A stretch of 64,000 nt of DNA. Origin: Auricularia sp. M13. Lineage: Eukaryota > Basidiomycota > Agaricomycetes > Auriculariales > Auriculariaceae. The stretch lies in contig CM073199.1 of NCBI GenBank assembly GCA_037042915.1, positions 1,488,001 to 1,552,000 of the forward strand, written 5' to 3'. Positions 35,077-45,538 of the stretch are shown here, piece by piece. Numbering within the stretch: the first letter of the stretch is position 1; the number at the start of each line of letters is the position of its first letter. Under the pieces are notes generated by a model. The model ran no database searches. It was given only the letters and a program-made list of their open reading frames with translations, and was not told the DNA's origin. Made by a program: the position numbers and the translations under genes.

Positions 35077-37989
35077 CTACTTCTCAACACTCGTTCCCTC
35101 CTTCCCATGTCCATTTCCACTCCCTTCGAGATCATGTTCGTACACGTCGCCCTCACCCGTACCCGCGTCGCTGACGATGGGCTCTTCGGGAATAATCAAG
35201 TTGAGTATGAGCGCGACGATCCCGGAAATGAGGACTGGGTAAACGCGTCAGCAACATGGCTTCCAATCGCTGCACGTGATGCTAGGCCTGCAACGCAAAC
35301 TCACAAGGTGTGCTCAGTACAATCGTTATGGAGTCAAACAGCCCCTGTAGACCGCTGCTCGCCTCGACGCCATCGAAGAGGTGTGTGAAGATGCCGGGAA
35401 CACTGACCAACGCGCGTCAGCATGCACCGGTATGTTTATCTCGCAGCCTACGCACAGCAAATCTCCCACGCCAAACGAGAAGGCGGCGCCTGTACATTGA
35501 GTTGGTATCACTGCATCTAGCACGACGTATTACAACGCGGAGACGTACCTAGGACGAACCGGTCGCGTCGCGTCCAGCGCAAATACGACAAGACGCGCGC
35601 GCCGGAAGTCATAACGGCGGCGAACAAAAACGTGGTAACTCCGCCCAGCACAGACGGGTGGACTGCAGGTCCAAGCACCCCGGCACGGCAGCGGCGAACA
35701 ATAGGAATCGTCCGCAGACAATTGCGCCGGCGACCATGGGATGGGTGCCGCATATGCATCCGAACAAGAGCCAGGCACGCACCCCGGGATTCACGACGAG
35801 TCCCAAAGGGGAACAAGAGATTCGGGTGCGTGGCGCGGCGGGGTTGGGGGACAAGAGGACAAAAGAAAACCGGGACGCCGGGTGTGGCGCAACGTTGGAC
35901 AATAGGACAATAGGAAACCGGAGCGCCGGTCGGCGGGTGGGCGCCGAGGCATGGGCCGCACGGACGAAAGGATAGAGGCCGGGACGCCGACAATGAGGCA
36001 TGGGCCAACGATGGCGCATGGACCAAAGAACACATCGATCGCATTGACCGCGACGAGAATAGCAGCGAGACGAGGACCAGAGCGGAAGAAGCGAACAATG
36101 AGCGAGCTGGACGCGAGCTGGGAAGGGCGCGCAGACGCACTGGAAAGAAACACGCCGGAAATCTTGCCCAGGATGCCGAACAGCAGGAGGAAGAAGCAGC
36201 ACCATCTCCCTGCGCCGCGATTTGCACAACGTGTGATGGCGATGACACCGTTATTCTAGCGCAGCGCGTGAGCATACTGTAATGGCGTGCTGGAGGGCGT
36301 ACTTGTGCGAAGACCGAAAGCGGGGTGACGGTGAACAGCGCCGAGAAGAATCCGCCGATTCCGTCTGCGAGCACCTGCTCCCCGCATTAGATCGTCTGAA
36401 CACATCAGAGAGAAAGCCTGGACGCACTCCTCCTTGTATGCGGCTGTCGAATTCCTCGCCGTCCACTTCGACGCGCGACACTTCCGCCGACGCGGTGATG
36501 TCCCCAATCGCCTCCATGGCAAGCGAAACTGCATGAACGTCGCTAAGCAAATGCACTTTTTGGACTGTGTGGGCGCTCACCGTAGACGGCCAACATGGGC
36601 AATATAGCAGGCGGGTACACCCTGATCTTGAACGTATGCACCCTGCACCACACGCACAGTCAGTCCACCGTTGCAATAGCAATGACCATTCTTACCACAA
36701 GAACGTGACAGCCGGTGCACTATCAATACTACTAGAATCCATGTACCCCGCGGCGCCAGCGACGATACTGCCGACGACGAGTCCGACGATGATGCTGGCG
36801 TTCTTGAGGAACGGGCTCCCGAACATCTCGACGAGCACGATCGTGACGAACGACAGGAAGCCGAGGCCGATGAACTCGGGCGAGCCCCACGGCAGCGGGC
36901 GCGGCGCGAAGATGGTCGGGCAGAGCTGGAAGATGCCCGAGGTTGGACGCGACGAGCAGTCGTTCGAGCCGCCGCCCCAGTTGGGTATCCCGGACGCGCC
37001 GATGAGCGACGCGCCGATCATCAGGATGACCGTTCCTACGCGGGAGGGTGTCAGCGTTCTAGTCTTGAGTGAGGATGGGCGTGAGCCGACCTGTCACGAT
37101 GGGCGGGAAGATTCGGCGCAGCGTGCGCACGGGGACGAAGCTCAGTCCCATCTCGAGGAAGGAGCATATGAGCGACGTCCCGAGCACCATGCCATATGCG
37201 TCGGGACACGCGCCACGCGTCCCGTCCGCTGCTACAGGACACGTCCCGTTCGCGTACATCGCGTCGAAGATGGCGAACGCCGTGCTCAGAGTCGCGAAGG
37301 ACGTGCCCACGACGGAAAGCAGCCCTGTGCCGAGGAAGTAGCCCTTTGGCAGACGGAGGCGCGACATTTGCACGAGACTGAGGATGCCTTCTTTCGCCGT
37401 CAGCAGCGGATTGGTTGGACCTATGCAAAGGCGTACCGCACGCGATGAGACTAGCAGAGATCATGTACGCCTGCAGCTCTGGCGGGAGATTCAATGCGCT
37501 CGAGAAGATGATCGGTGGTGTAATCAATCCTGGCATGTCGATGAGTCGCTGCAGTCCAACTGGAGGCGCTAATTGAGTAATTCAGACCTGCAAGCATCGC
37601 AAGCGCATGCTGGAAACTAGCAAGTCGTGAGAAGAAACCTTGCGAATGGGTGGTAACAACTCACCCGCATACAATCGCGAGCAATATAGGTAGCTCGTCA
37701 TCCAGCGCGTAGAACGGCGCCGCCCGTCGCGTCCTTCCGCCTTTTGCAAACGGCAAAGTCGGGGTACTATTGCAAGGTTCGACATCTTCCATGCAAGGAA
37801 CAGGACGACGACGACGCACCACAACCAGGCAAAATCGTAATCCCCTACCCAACCATCGCGCGTCGACACGCGGCGCGCAATTTTTCGCACTCTCTGAGCC
37901 GGCGAAAGCGTCGGGGGCGGGACGCTGGCGGGCTCGACGGTGATCACGGCGGCGTTGCCGTGCTTATCGAAGGCGGGGCTATCGTCCAT
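35077..37989 (-). CDS. Uric acid/xanthine permease (NAT/NCS2 nucleobase transporter)
   Basis: A multi-exon gene runs from the ATG at 37989 (MDDSPAFDKHGNAAVITV) to TAG at 35077-35079. The family signature QNNGVIAITRCAN is rebuilt across a 47-nt intron (36256-36302). Helical segments include SASLIACGI-type LNLPPELQAYMISASLIA, GSPEFIGLGFLSFVTIVLV, ASIIVGLVVGSIVAGA and VLGGVTTFLFAAVMTSG. By homology with UapA/UapC it imports uric acid and xanthine with H+ across the plasma membrane for nitrogen use. One intron, 36140-35663, is 478 nt, about ten times the local norm, and holds degenerate repeats. Removing it joins GVFLS to IHPSVLGG as the family requires. The acidic C-terminal tail is also typical. 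Uptake specificity cannot be read directly. Confidence 0.9.
35663..36140 (-). repeat. Unusually long intron with degenerate direct repeats inside the purine permease
   Basis: On the + strand, related units occur at about 35849-35882 (GGACAAGAGGACAAAAGAAA then ACCGGGACGCCGGG) and 35898-35927 (GGACAATAGGACAATAGGAA then ACCGGAGCGCCGG). Shorter relatives ('GGCCGGGACGCCGACAATGA' and two GAGGCATGGGCC copies) lie at about 35946-36006. The rest of the intron is unremarkable. Confidence 0.6.
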
Positions 37990-38823
37990 GGCAGGTGGAA
38001 CGGACAGGGCGTGAGCACTCCAACGGCGCGCGCTTTAAGCAGCGCCCTTATCATGTCGGGCGAGATAACGGTAGTCTGGCCAGTGGCCCGTGCGAGGAGG
38101 CCGCTCAGGGAGCCAGGTACGATCGTTGTAAACTGTATAACCGTCCATAATCCGCCAAGTGCAGTCGGAGTCGTGTGCGCCGTCATGGGAAAGGTTGAAG
38201 TTGTCGATCCCGCTCCGGACATCCGATCGCAAATCTGGGCATGCAATGCGCGGATCAGGCCCCAGGGTCCTGCAGCTTCTGCGACTCCGAGGAAGCGACA
38301 GGATGAAGTGAAATTGTCATTTGAGGATCCATTCAGATAGGCAGCTGGCTCTAAGGAGGTGCGACACGCGTGGTAACCATACTGAAGGGGCTGCAATAAC
38401 ACCTCAATTAGCTGCCTGGCGTCGATGACATGCGAAACGCGAGTGTCGGCTGCTGAGCATAGAGACTGCGTTTTCCAGCGCTCCCGCCGTTTCTCAGCTT
38501 TCCCAGCAATTTGAAAGCAAAGGTCACTATCTTCTGATTCATCTCAGTGCCCTCACGGCATGATGCCTAGGAGAGAGCGTCACCTGCAGACCGTTGCACG
38601 CGTCGGGCGCTTGGAGGCCACGGCGGCAAAGTTCCGGCCGGCAGGGTTAGCTTGTGACTTGACGCTCACCGCGGCGGCGCTTATATCCCTCGTCCATCCA
38701 GACTCACTTCCACAGGGCTGCTTCTTGACCTCGTCCACGCACGAGCACAGAGACATTATCCCGCCGGCGATTTGAGCCAGTAACTCCACGCTCCCATTCG
38801 CCGCACATTCATAACCACGCGCC
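37990..38823. other. Intergenic, divergent promoters of purine permease and ornithine aminotransferase
   Basis: No supported gene. CTTATATCC at about 38680 is a candidate TATA element of the aminotransferase. Confidence 0.45.
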
Positions 38824-40650
38824 ATGTCTCCCCAGACCCCTGCCGCTGCTCCCAACGGCCACGCCAAGCTCGCCGCCGATGGCCGCGAGATCGTCAAGGA
38901 CGAGCCGTCCGTGCACCTGTCCAGCGCGGACGTCATCCACCTCGAGCACGAGTATGGGGCGCACAAGTGAGCACGGGATATTGCGCCTTACTCTCGCGGT
39001 CGTTGTTGACATCACCTCGCGACCAGCTACCACCCGCTGCCCGTCGTCTTCCAGCGCGCACAAGGCGCCAAGTGCGTGTGGCTGCTGTGCTCGTTCATTG
39101 GCTAGATCGATCTGACATGCGTGCAGGGTCTGGGACCCCGAGGGCAAGGAATACCTGGACTTCCTCTCGAGCTACTCGTGCGTCATGTGCATCCGCCGCC
39201 TCGCGCTGGTCGCGTGCTGACTCTGTGACTGTTGCTCTGCAGAGCCGTGAATCAGGTGTGCATCCGATCCCATTCCAACTGCGGCATGCAGCGAAGCTTC
39301 ACGCCAGTCTGCTGATGCGCCGGCGCCGAACCCCAGGGCCACTGTCACCCGGCAATCGTCCGCGCACTCGTCGACCAGGCCTCCACGCTCACGCTCTCCT
39401 CGCGCGCCTTCTTCAATGCCCAGTTCGGCCCGTTCGCAAAGACCCTCACCCAGATGTTTGGCTACGACATGGTTCTGCCCATGAACACCGGCGCAGAGGC
39501 CGTCGAGACTGCCATCAAGCTTGCGCGCAAGTGGGCGTATGGTGTGCACCCTCCGACCCTTTCTTAATCGCTGCTCATGGTTGCATTTAGAGAAGAAGCA
39601 GGTCCCGGAAGGCCGCGCTATCGTCTTGTGTGCATCGGGCAACTTCCACGGTCGCACGACAGGCGTCATCTCCTTGAGCACCGACCCCGAGAGCAGGACG
39701 GGCTTTGGGCCGTACCTCCCCCTTGTGGGACCCCACTACGGCGACAGCAAGACGATCAGATACAACCACCCCGAGGACCTGGAGGCGGCGCTCGAATTGC
39801 ACGGCAAGGAGGTCGCAGCGTTCTTGATTGAGCCCATTCAGGGCGAGGCAGGGTGCGCATATGGCATTTCACCCAATCTCGTCTGCTTGTGCTGAAAGGG
39901 CCCTGACAGCATTGTCGTTCCTGACGACGGCTACCTCGCAAAGTGCAAGGCGCTCTGCGAGAAGCACAATGTTTTGCTCATCTGCGACGAGATTCAAACT
40001 GTTTGTGCCCTTCGTCCCCGGATCGACATGCTGCTTATCAACGCCACTGCAGGGTCTGTGCCGCACGGGCAAGATGCTCTGCTGCGAGTGGGACAACGTG
40101 CGCCCGGACATCATCCTGCTGGGCAAGGCGCTCTCCGGGGGAGGTACGCCGCTGTCTAATCTTGCTCGTTTGCCCCGAAACACACGCTCACAACTACGTA
40201 TACCTAGTATACCCCGTCTCCGCCGTCCTCGCCGACAAGCCCATCATGCTCTGCATCCGGCCGGGCGAGCACGGGTCGACGTACGGCGGCAACCCGCTCG
40301 CGTGCGCCGTCGCGACGGCCTCGCTGCGCGTGCTGCTCGACGAGCAGCTCGCCGAGCGCGCGCAGCGCCTCGGCGAGGTGTTCCGCAGCACGATCGAGGG
40401 CTGGAAGCACCCGCTCGTCGCCGCGGTGCGCGGGCGCGGGCTGCTCAACGCCGTCGTCGTCAACGAGCGCGGGCGCACGGCGTGGGAGCTCTGCTTGCTC
40501 CTTAAGAGCCGCGGCGTCCTCGCCAAGCCCACCCATGGCAATATCATCCGCTTCGCGCCGCCGTTGGTCATCGAGGATGCCGATATGCAGAAGGCGCTGG
40601 AGGTTATTCGCAGCGCGTTGGACGATCTTGAGAAGGTGTGCGCGAGATGA
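38824..40650 (+). CDS. CAR2: Ornithine aminotransferase (class III PLP enzyme)
   Basis: A multi-exon gene begins [20 protein letters not shown]. Early exons are 38824-38966, 39027-39071, 39127-39177, a 13-nt microexon at 39243-39255 (reading SAVNQ across the junctions), then from 39337. Family features are [62 protein letters not shown], the cofactor-binding [16 protein letters not shown], and LLGKALSGG with the Schiff-base Lys. [13 protein letters not shown] and [11 protein letters not shown] also fit. It converts ornithine and 2-oxoglutarate to glutamate semialdehyde and glutamate in arginine catabolism and proline formation. Length and motif order match fungal Car2. No organelle presequence is seen, in line with a cytosolic enzyme. 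Confidence 0.93.
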
Positions 40651-41183
40651 TAGCTGACCTTGATCAGACTAACCGAAGATTTCCTTTTGCACAGCTTGAC
40701 GACATCCCGGGTGAGGTGGAAAGCGAGAAGGGGTACGAAGAGCATGTTGGGAACTGAGAGCTGACGCCACATCCACATCCACATCGAGCTGGAACTGAAT
40801 GCACATCCCCGTTTTCATCCTCTCCCTCGTCCTCCCGCGCATCGACATCGAACACTGTTTATTACGCATTGCATTTGCATGTGAGCATCTTCGTCTCGGA
40901 CGTGACTGTATGGGTACCGCGCGATAGTGCGTGCGATGTAATGCACATTCTAGCCATACACATCAACTGCGTATTTCCTCATGTTTTCAATGCGGGATTC
41001 ACATTGCGTCTGGAGACTTGTTCTTATCGTATGGGGATGTTGCTGGTAATGTTTATGATGTATGATTTGCTTGCGGTGTGTATGAGTTATGATACAGCGA
41101 CGTTGCGTTTCGTGAGAGAGGAGAGCAAATCCAAGAGCCAAGAGTCCAAAGCAAGTAAGCGACAAACGACAACATCTCGGGCC
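40651..41183. other. Convergent 3' flanks of ornithine aminotransferase and DHHC gene
   Basis: No gene recognised in about 530 bases; AT content rises here. Confidence 0.5.
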
Positions 41184-42908
41184 TCAGCGGAGATGCGCAG
41201 GCCACTCCTCGCGCCGGCGCCACCGCCCGTCGTCGTCGAAGCGCGGGTTGATCTCGTAGTCGAGCCCGTCGGGGCCGTATCGCCCTATGGGCACTGCACC
41301 ATTCAGGTCGGGTCAGCGAGGTAGGAAGAGGGGGGAGGAGGGGAAGGAGGACGCGTACAGAACCAACCGACGGGGTTCGAGCCCATGCGCTGGTGCCAGT
41401 TGACGCGCGCGGAGCCGAGCCACCAGATGTTGCCCTCCGTGTTCGGGTTGCCCCATTCTTCGTCCCATCTGTGGCGGATGATGCGGCGCGAGCTGTTGTG
41501 GGTGGATGAGTATGAGAATGAATGCGCTGGGATGGGAGAGGACGGACCGTGCGTCGCAGAAGGAGAGCGCGTCGGCGAGGACGTGGCTCTCGCGCTCGCG
41601 CATCTGGTGCGTCTGCATGCTCTCCACCGTCGTCTGGTTCAGGATGATCAGCCGGGTGTGCGTGCCCAGCATGCCGATGCTGAAGAGCAGGAATAGCCCG
41701 GAGCTACAAATTTCGCGTTCGGTCAGTAATGCGGCATGTTCAAAGACGACTGGGAAAAGCGCGCACATAGCCATGATGGCAATGAAGGTCGGGTCGATGT
41801 CGGCCTTGCCTCCGCGTCGCAAGGTGGTGAGGAGGAGCGAGAGAAAGACGTAGAGCGTATACAAGAAACACCACTCGATGAAGATGTAGAAGAAGCGCGC
41901 GTTTCGCGCGCCGACGCATTGGCCGATCCATGGGCAGTGGTGGTCGTACTGCAGGACTACAAGTCGTCCCATTAGTCATGACAGCAGCACCGCTACAAGT
42001 TCAGAGCATACCGCACTGTCATCGAGTTAGCAGACGAGGTCAGCAGACACAGTAAGCGCTGCGTACCTTGCCGCACGCACGACAGTGGTGCGCCCGCTTC
42101 GGCTTGACAATGTGTTCGCGGGAGCAGTAGCGGTATTCTGGGCTCAAGACGGGGTGCGTTGGCGGCTGCCGCTGCAGCTCGGGGTGAAGAACTTTGCGCT
42201 CTGGGTGCGCATTTCCGTTCCCATTTCCGGATAAGTGTAGTTGTTGTCGCGAGGAATCTGGATATTGCGAGGGAGGTGCGTTAGACCGCACGGAGTCGGT
42301 GTGCCATGCCTGCGGTTGCGGCGGCGCTACCAGCTGCGGAGACCTCTGCACGTGCTGCGCGAGACAATGAGCGCTATGCGAATATATGTGACGGTGTACG
42401 GCCAGATGTGATACGCACGTCGATCGCGTACCCCGGCGAGGTGCCCACAATCTGCACGTGCGGTAAGCGCCCGGTCATGGCAGCAGGCCCGTCACGCACC
42501 ATCGCGTAGGTCCAGAGGAACATGGCGAGCAAGATCGCGTAGCCCACGAGCAGCCCGACTGCAGCGCTGCACGGTCAGCACCAGGGCCGCGTGCAGGGTT
42601 GGGCAGTGTACGCACTGGCTGCCGCGCGCCCGACGATGTGTGCGTCCCCTCGCAGCTCAGGGACGACGAGCCGCCCGACGTACACATACGCGCTGAAGGC
42701 CACAAGGGCTGCCCGGCGTCAGGACCGTGTTTGCGGCCATTTCAAATCTCCCCGCACCGAGCACCACCGCGACCATGAACTTGCGCATGATCCATGGCTG
42801 TGGCCTTGCGCGTCGCGCCTCTGCGCGCTCCTCTATCAGCTCGAGTCGGCGCGTGCAGCTTGCGCCAGGGCCGGATTTATAAGTGACGCTCGAGCTCGGG
42901 TGTGGCAT
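41184..42908 (-). CDS. DHHC-type protein S-palmitoyltransferase
   Basis: A multi-exon gene runs from the ATG at 42908 (MPHPSSSVTYKSGPGASC) to TGA at 41184-41186. After splicing, two N-terminal helices appear (MVAVVLALVAFSAYVYVG and VGLLVGYAILLAMFLWTYAM). A Ser/Pro/Gln-rich loop then leads to the DHHC-CRD, CSREHIVKPKRAHHCRACGK joined to CVLQYDHHCPWIGQCVG. The catalytic DHHC is intact, and helices three and four follow (FFYIFIEWCFLYTLYVF, LFLLFSIGMLGTHTRL). The TTxE-like motif reads NQTTVESM. By homology it attaches palmitate to cysteines of membrane or signalling proteins in the secretory pathway. Which Pfa/Erf2-type orthologue it is cannot be fixed. Its promoter borders the 111-bp tandem duplication. 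Confidence 0.88.
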
Positions 42909-42975
42909 TCAACCAGTGCGGGGTATGGTCAAGGATGGGCGTCGGACGTCACGGTCCCTCGCCGCTGAGTCAAAC

Positions 42976-43197
42976 GTTGAAACTGGAATTCCTCAATGCG
43001 TGCTATGTCTCCTTCTCGTCTCACAGAAACTGTGGTAGCATATTACAGTAAAGGTTCGTATAGCTTCGTCGCGTTGCAGAGTCTAAGTTGAAACTGGAAT
43101 TCCTCAATGCGTGCTATGTCTCCTTCTCGTCTCACAGAAACTGTGGTAGCATATTACAGTAAAGGTTCGTATAGCTTCGTCGCGTTGCAGAGTCTAA
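42976..43197. repeat. Perfect tandem duplication, 2 x 111 bp
   Basis: The unit starting GTTGAAACTGGAATTCCTCA and ending TTGCAGAGTCTAA occurs at 42976-43086 and again at 43087-43197, with no difference between copies. It lies between the DHHC gene start and the P6 stop, in otherwise unique sequence. Confidence 0.95.
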
Positions 43198-43372
43198 TAT
43201 GTGCAGGGCGTTACACGTCGACCAGCGAGATTCAAGCCGAACACATCCATTCCGATCCATAATACACCGAGACAGTAAAGCTACAAAATCGAATGCGAAT
43301 AATTTTAGGACTGAAATAATGAGTCAGCCTCACAGGACAACAACGCTGGACAGTGAGGAACTCGCCTGAGGT

Positions 43373-43522
43373 TCATGCAATGAGGCATGAATACGTGAAG
43401 CTCGATGGCCTGTCCTCGTCTGTCGGGACATCGAGAGGCTCATCGATGGGGGTGGAGGGCAGGTCACCCATGAAGGCTTCGTTCGAGAAGTGGGTGTCGA
43501 AGAAGATATTGATGGCGTCCAT
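43373..43522 (-). CDS. CaaX pheromone precursor P6
   Basis: A 49-residue precursor begins MDAINIFFDTHFSNEAF and ends DEDRPSSFTYSCLIA. CLIA is the CaaX box. DR, nine to eight residues before the Cys, is the likely processing pair, giving PSSFTYSC or RPSSFTYSC. The N-terminal half is acidic as in other long Agaricomycete precursors. A TATAAAG lies about 90 bp upstream at 43611-43617, within GGCCTATAAAG. No GT-type intron is evident right after the stop; a GC-AG intron (gcgagt...tttcag) is conceivable. It is encoded between the DHHC and RPN9 genes, away from the other pheromones. Confidence 0.9.
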   Translation of the reverse strand: MDAINIFFDTHFSNEAFMGDLPSTPIDEPLDVPTDEDRPSSFTYSCLIA

Positions 43523-43610
43523 GGTTCGTACGAGGCGTTTAAAAGAGTGAGAGTGGCCCGTGAGTAGCACGATGTGGGTTATTTGATACAGGACGAAAGC
43601 AGATATGCCT

Positions 43611-43617
43611 CTTTATA
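43611..43617 (-). promoter_or_regulatory. TATA box of pheromone gene P6
   Basis: TATAAAG on the minus strand, about 90 bp upstream of the P6 ATG. CTATTGT (43676-43682) and CCATTGT (43663-43669) lie just beyond it. Confidence 0.6.
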
Positions 43618-44034
43618 GGCCTGGCTTGCCCTTTTGTTGGAGGGATGACCGCAAGACCACAACCATTGTCCTCTGCTATTGTCCTTGGGATCTGTCAGTG
43701 GCCGCGCCGCTTCTACATATGATATCTCACGTGCGCCCACAGAGTACCAGTAAGCAGCACACACACACAGAGGTATGGCTGTTGGTTCATATGAGCCTCG
43801 CGACTTTTTGTGCAGAGCTAGGAGAAGTGCACACTGCACTCCCACCGTGTTATGGCTCCGATATCGGGAAGCACAAGTTTAACCTCCCTATCAGAATCTT
43901 GTGGTATTCTTCTATGTTAGGAACTGCGATCTGATAATTCAGACGATGAGAAAGACCTGGTTGGGCGTGTGGCTATGGATGGCGGAGTTAGAAATACACG
44001 ACGCGCACGCGTTCCTTCTCGTCGACCAGCCCTC
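43618..44034. other. Divergent promoter region of P6 and RPN9
   Basis: No separate gene. An in-frame ATG at 43975 would extend Rpn9 by 20 residues, but it is not favoured because Rpn9 proteins usually begin close to the DPEAFL-like segment. Confidence 0.5.
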
Positions 44035-45476
44035 ATGACTACCAGAGAAGATCCAGAAGCTTTTTTGAACGGCCTTAGTAGCCGTTCGCCAGAGTTGCGT
44101 GGCCTTGTCGAGCAGCTGCGTACCCAGCACGCCCGCAAGTGAGTATTCTCATAGTATTACGTCTCGCACGGCTGACATCGTTCAGGTTATGGCACCAACT
44201 GACCGGCACCCTGTTCGAAGTCATGAATACACCTTCTTCAAAGGACTTCCAAGTCGAAATCTTCGACAAGTTTGTGCGACCTATTGGCCCAAAGCTCAAC
44301 CAGCTGCGTTTCGCCGAACTTGCTGTGAAGGTGTCCCAACAAATTTCCGGTATGTGTAGTTGGGTTTACTCCACCTTTACTATGTTGTTAACATAATTCT
44401 AGACCCTGCCCGCCATGTCCAGTTTCTTCTTGATACACTGGCACAACTTCCCAAAGACGACCACCCTGAAGCCCATGTGCGCGTTCTTTCCACAGTCGCA
44501 CACGCCAAACTTCTCTATGGCGATCTGGAAGGCACCAAGGTGGACCTGGACGCTGGATCGGTACTCCTGGACAGCTTGGATGGCGTAGAACCCTCCGTCC
44601 ACGCCGCCTTTTATAGCGTTGCATCGGATTATTACAAGGTGCGTTACACATGGACGCGCCGTGGTTTCGCTAAGCTCCCGCTAGGCGAAGGCGGACTACG
44701 GTGCATACTACAAGCACTCGCTCTTGTACCTGGCTTGTATCAACCCTGAGACGGATATGAGCCCGGACGAACGCGTAAACCGCGCGCACGATCTCGGTGT
44801 CAGCGCGCTGCTTGCATCCAACATCTACAATTTCGGAGAGCTGGTACGTTGGTATACGTGAATTATGGCGTGATCTAACCGCTGGACTCAGCTTATGCAC
44901 CCCATCCTCGATTCCCTGCAAAATACGACGTACGACTGGCTGAAGAATTTGCTGTTCGTTTTCAACGAGGGCAACATCGGCAAATTCGAGAGCTTGGCTC
45001 CCCTCTTCCCGAAAGAGGTGCAGTCCATTATCTATCCTCTCCATGACTATTTCTCATGTTTCGAGAAGCCCATATTGCAGGAGAACCATCCTTTCCTGCG
45101 ACAGAAGATTTGCTTAATGGCGCTCATGGAGGCCGTCTTCAAGCGGGCGACCAACAAACGCACTATGACCTTCCAAGAAATCGCGGAAGAAACAAAGCTG
45201 CCCCTCGACGAGGTGGAGCATCTGCTCATGAAGGCTTTGAGGTCTGTCAGAGCCGCGCATCCAATGTTATGACTAACTCCGTGCAGCCTTAAGCTCATTC
45301 GCGGCTCCATGGACCAAGTCGACCAGAACGCGCAGATAACCTGGGTTCAGCCTCGCGTTCTTTCGCTAGACCAGATCAGCCAGTTGGCCGGACGGTTGAG
45401 CTCGTGGTGCGAAAAGCTGAGCGCTGTGGAGGATGTAGTCAAGCACGCTTCCCCAGACCTGCTCACCCTGAGATGA
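44035..45476 (+). CDS. RPN9: 26S proteasome regulatory subunit Rpn9
   Basis: Six exons: 44035-44138, 44186-44349, 44403-44638, 44685-44843, 44892-45241 and 45287-45476 (400 aa, close to the usual ~390). The protein begins MTTREDPEAFLNGLSSRSPE. It continues with ARKLWHQLTGTLFEV, a helical repeat region, and a C-terminal PCI domain at about residues 190-370 (RQKICLMALMEAVFKR, TFQEIAEETKLPLDEVEHLL, DQNAQITWVQPRVLSL). Rpn9 is a non-catalytic lid subunit needed for proteasome assembly. Only 62 bp separate its stop from the next start. Confidence 0.93.
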
Positions 45477-45538
45477 ACTTTGACTTTCTGTGTTTCCACT
45501 TTCCTGTTGCAATTCCAACTCATCGTGAACATTGAGTG

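Noticed and set aside
43975-44034. Upstream in-frame ATG for RPN9 adding 20 Arg-rich residues
   Set aside because: Family members start near the DPEAFL-like segment, so 44035 is preferred.
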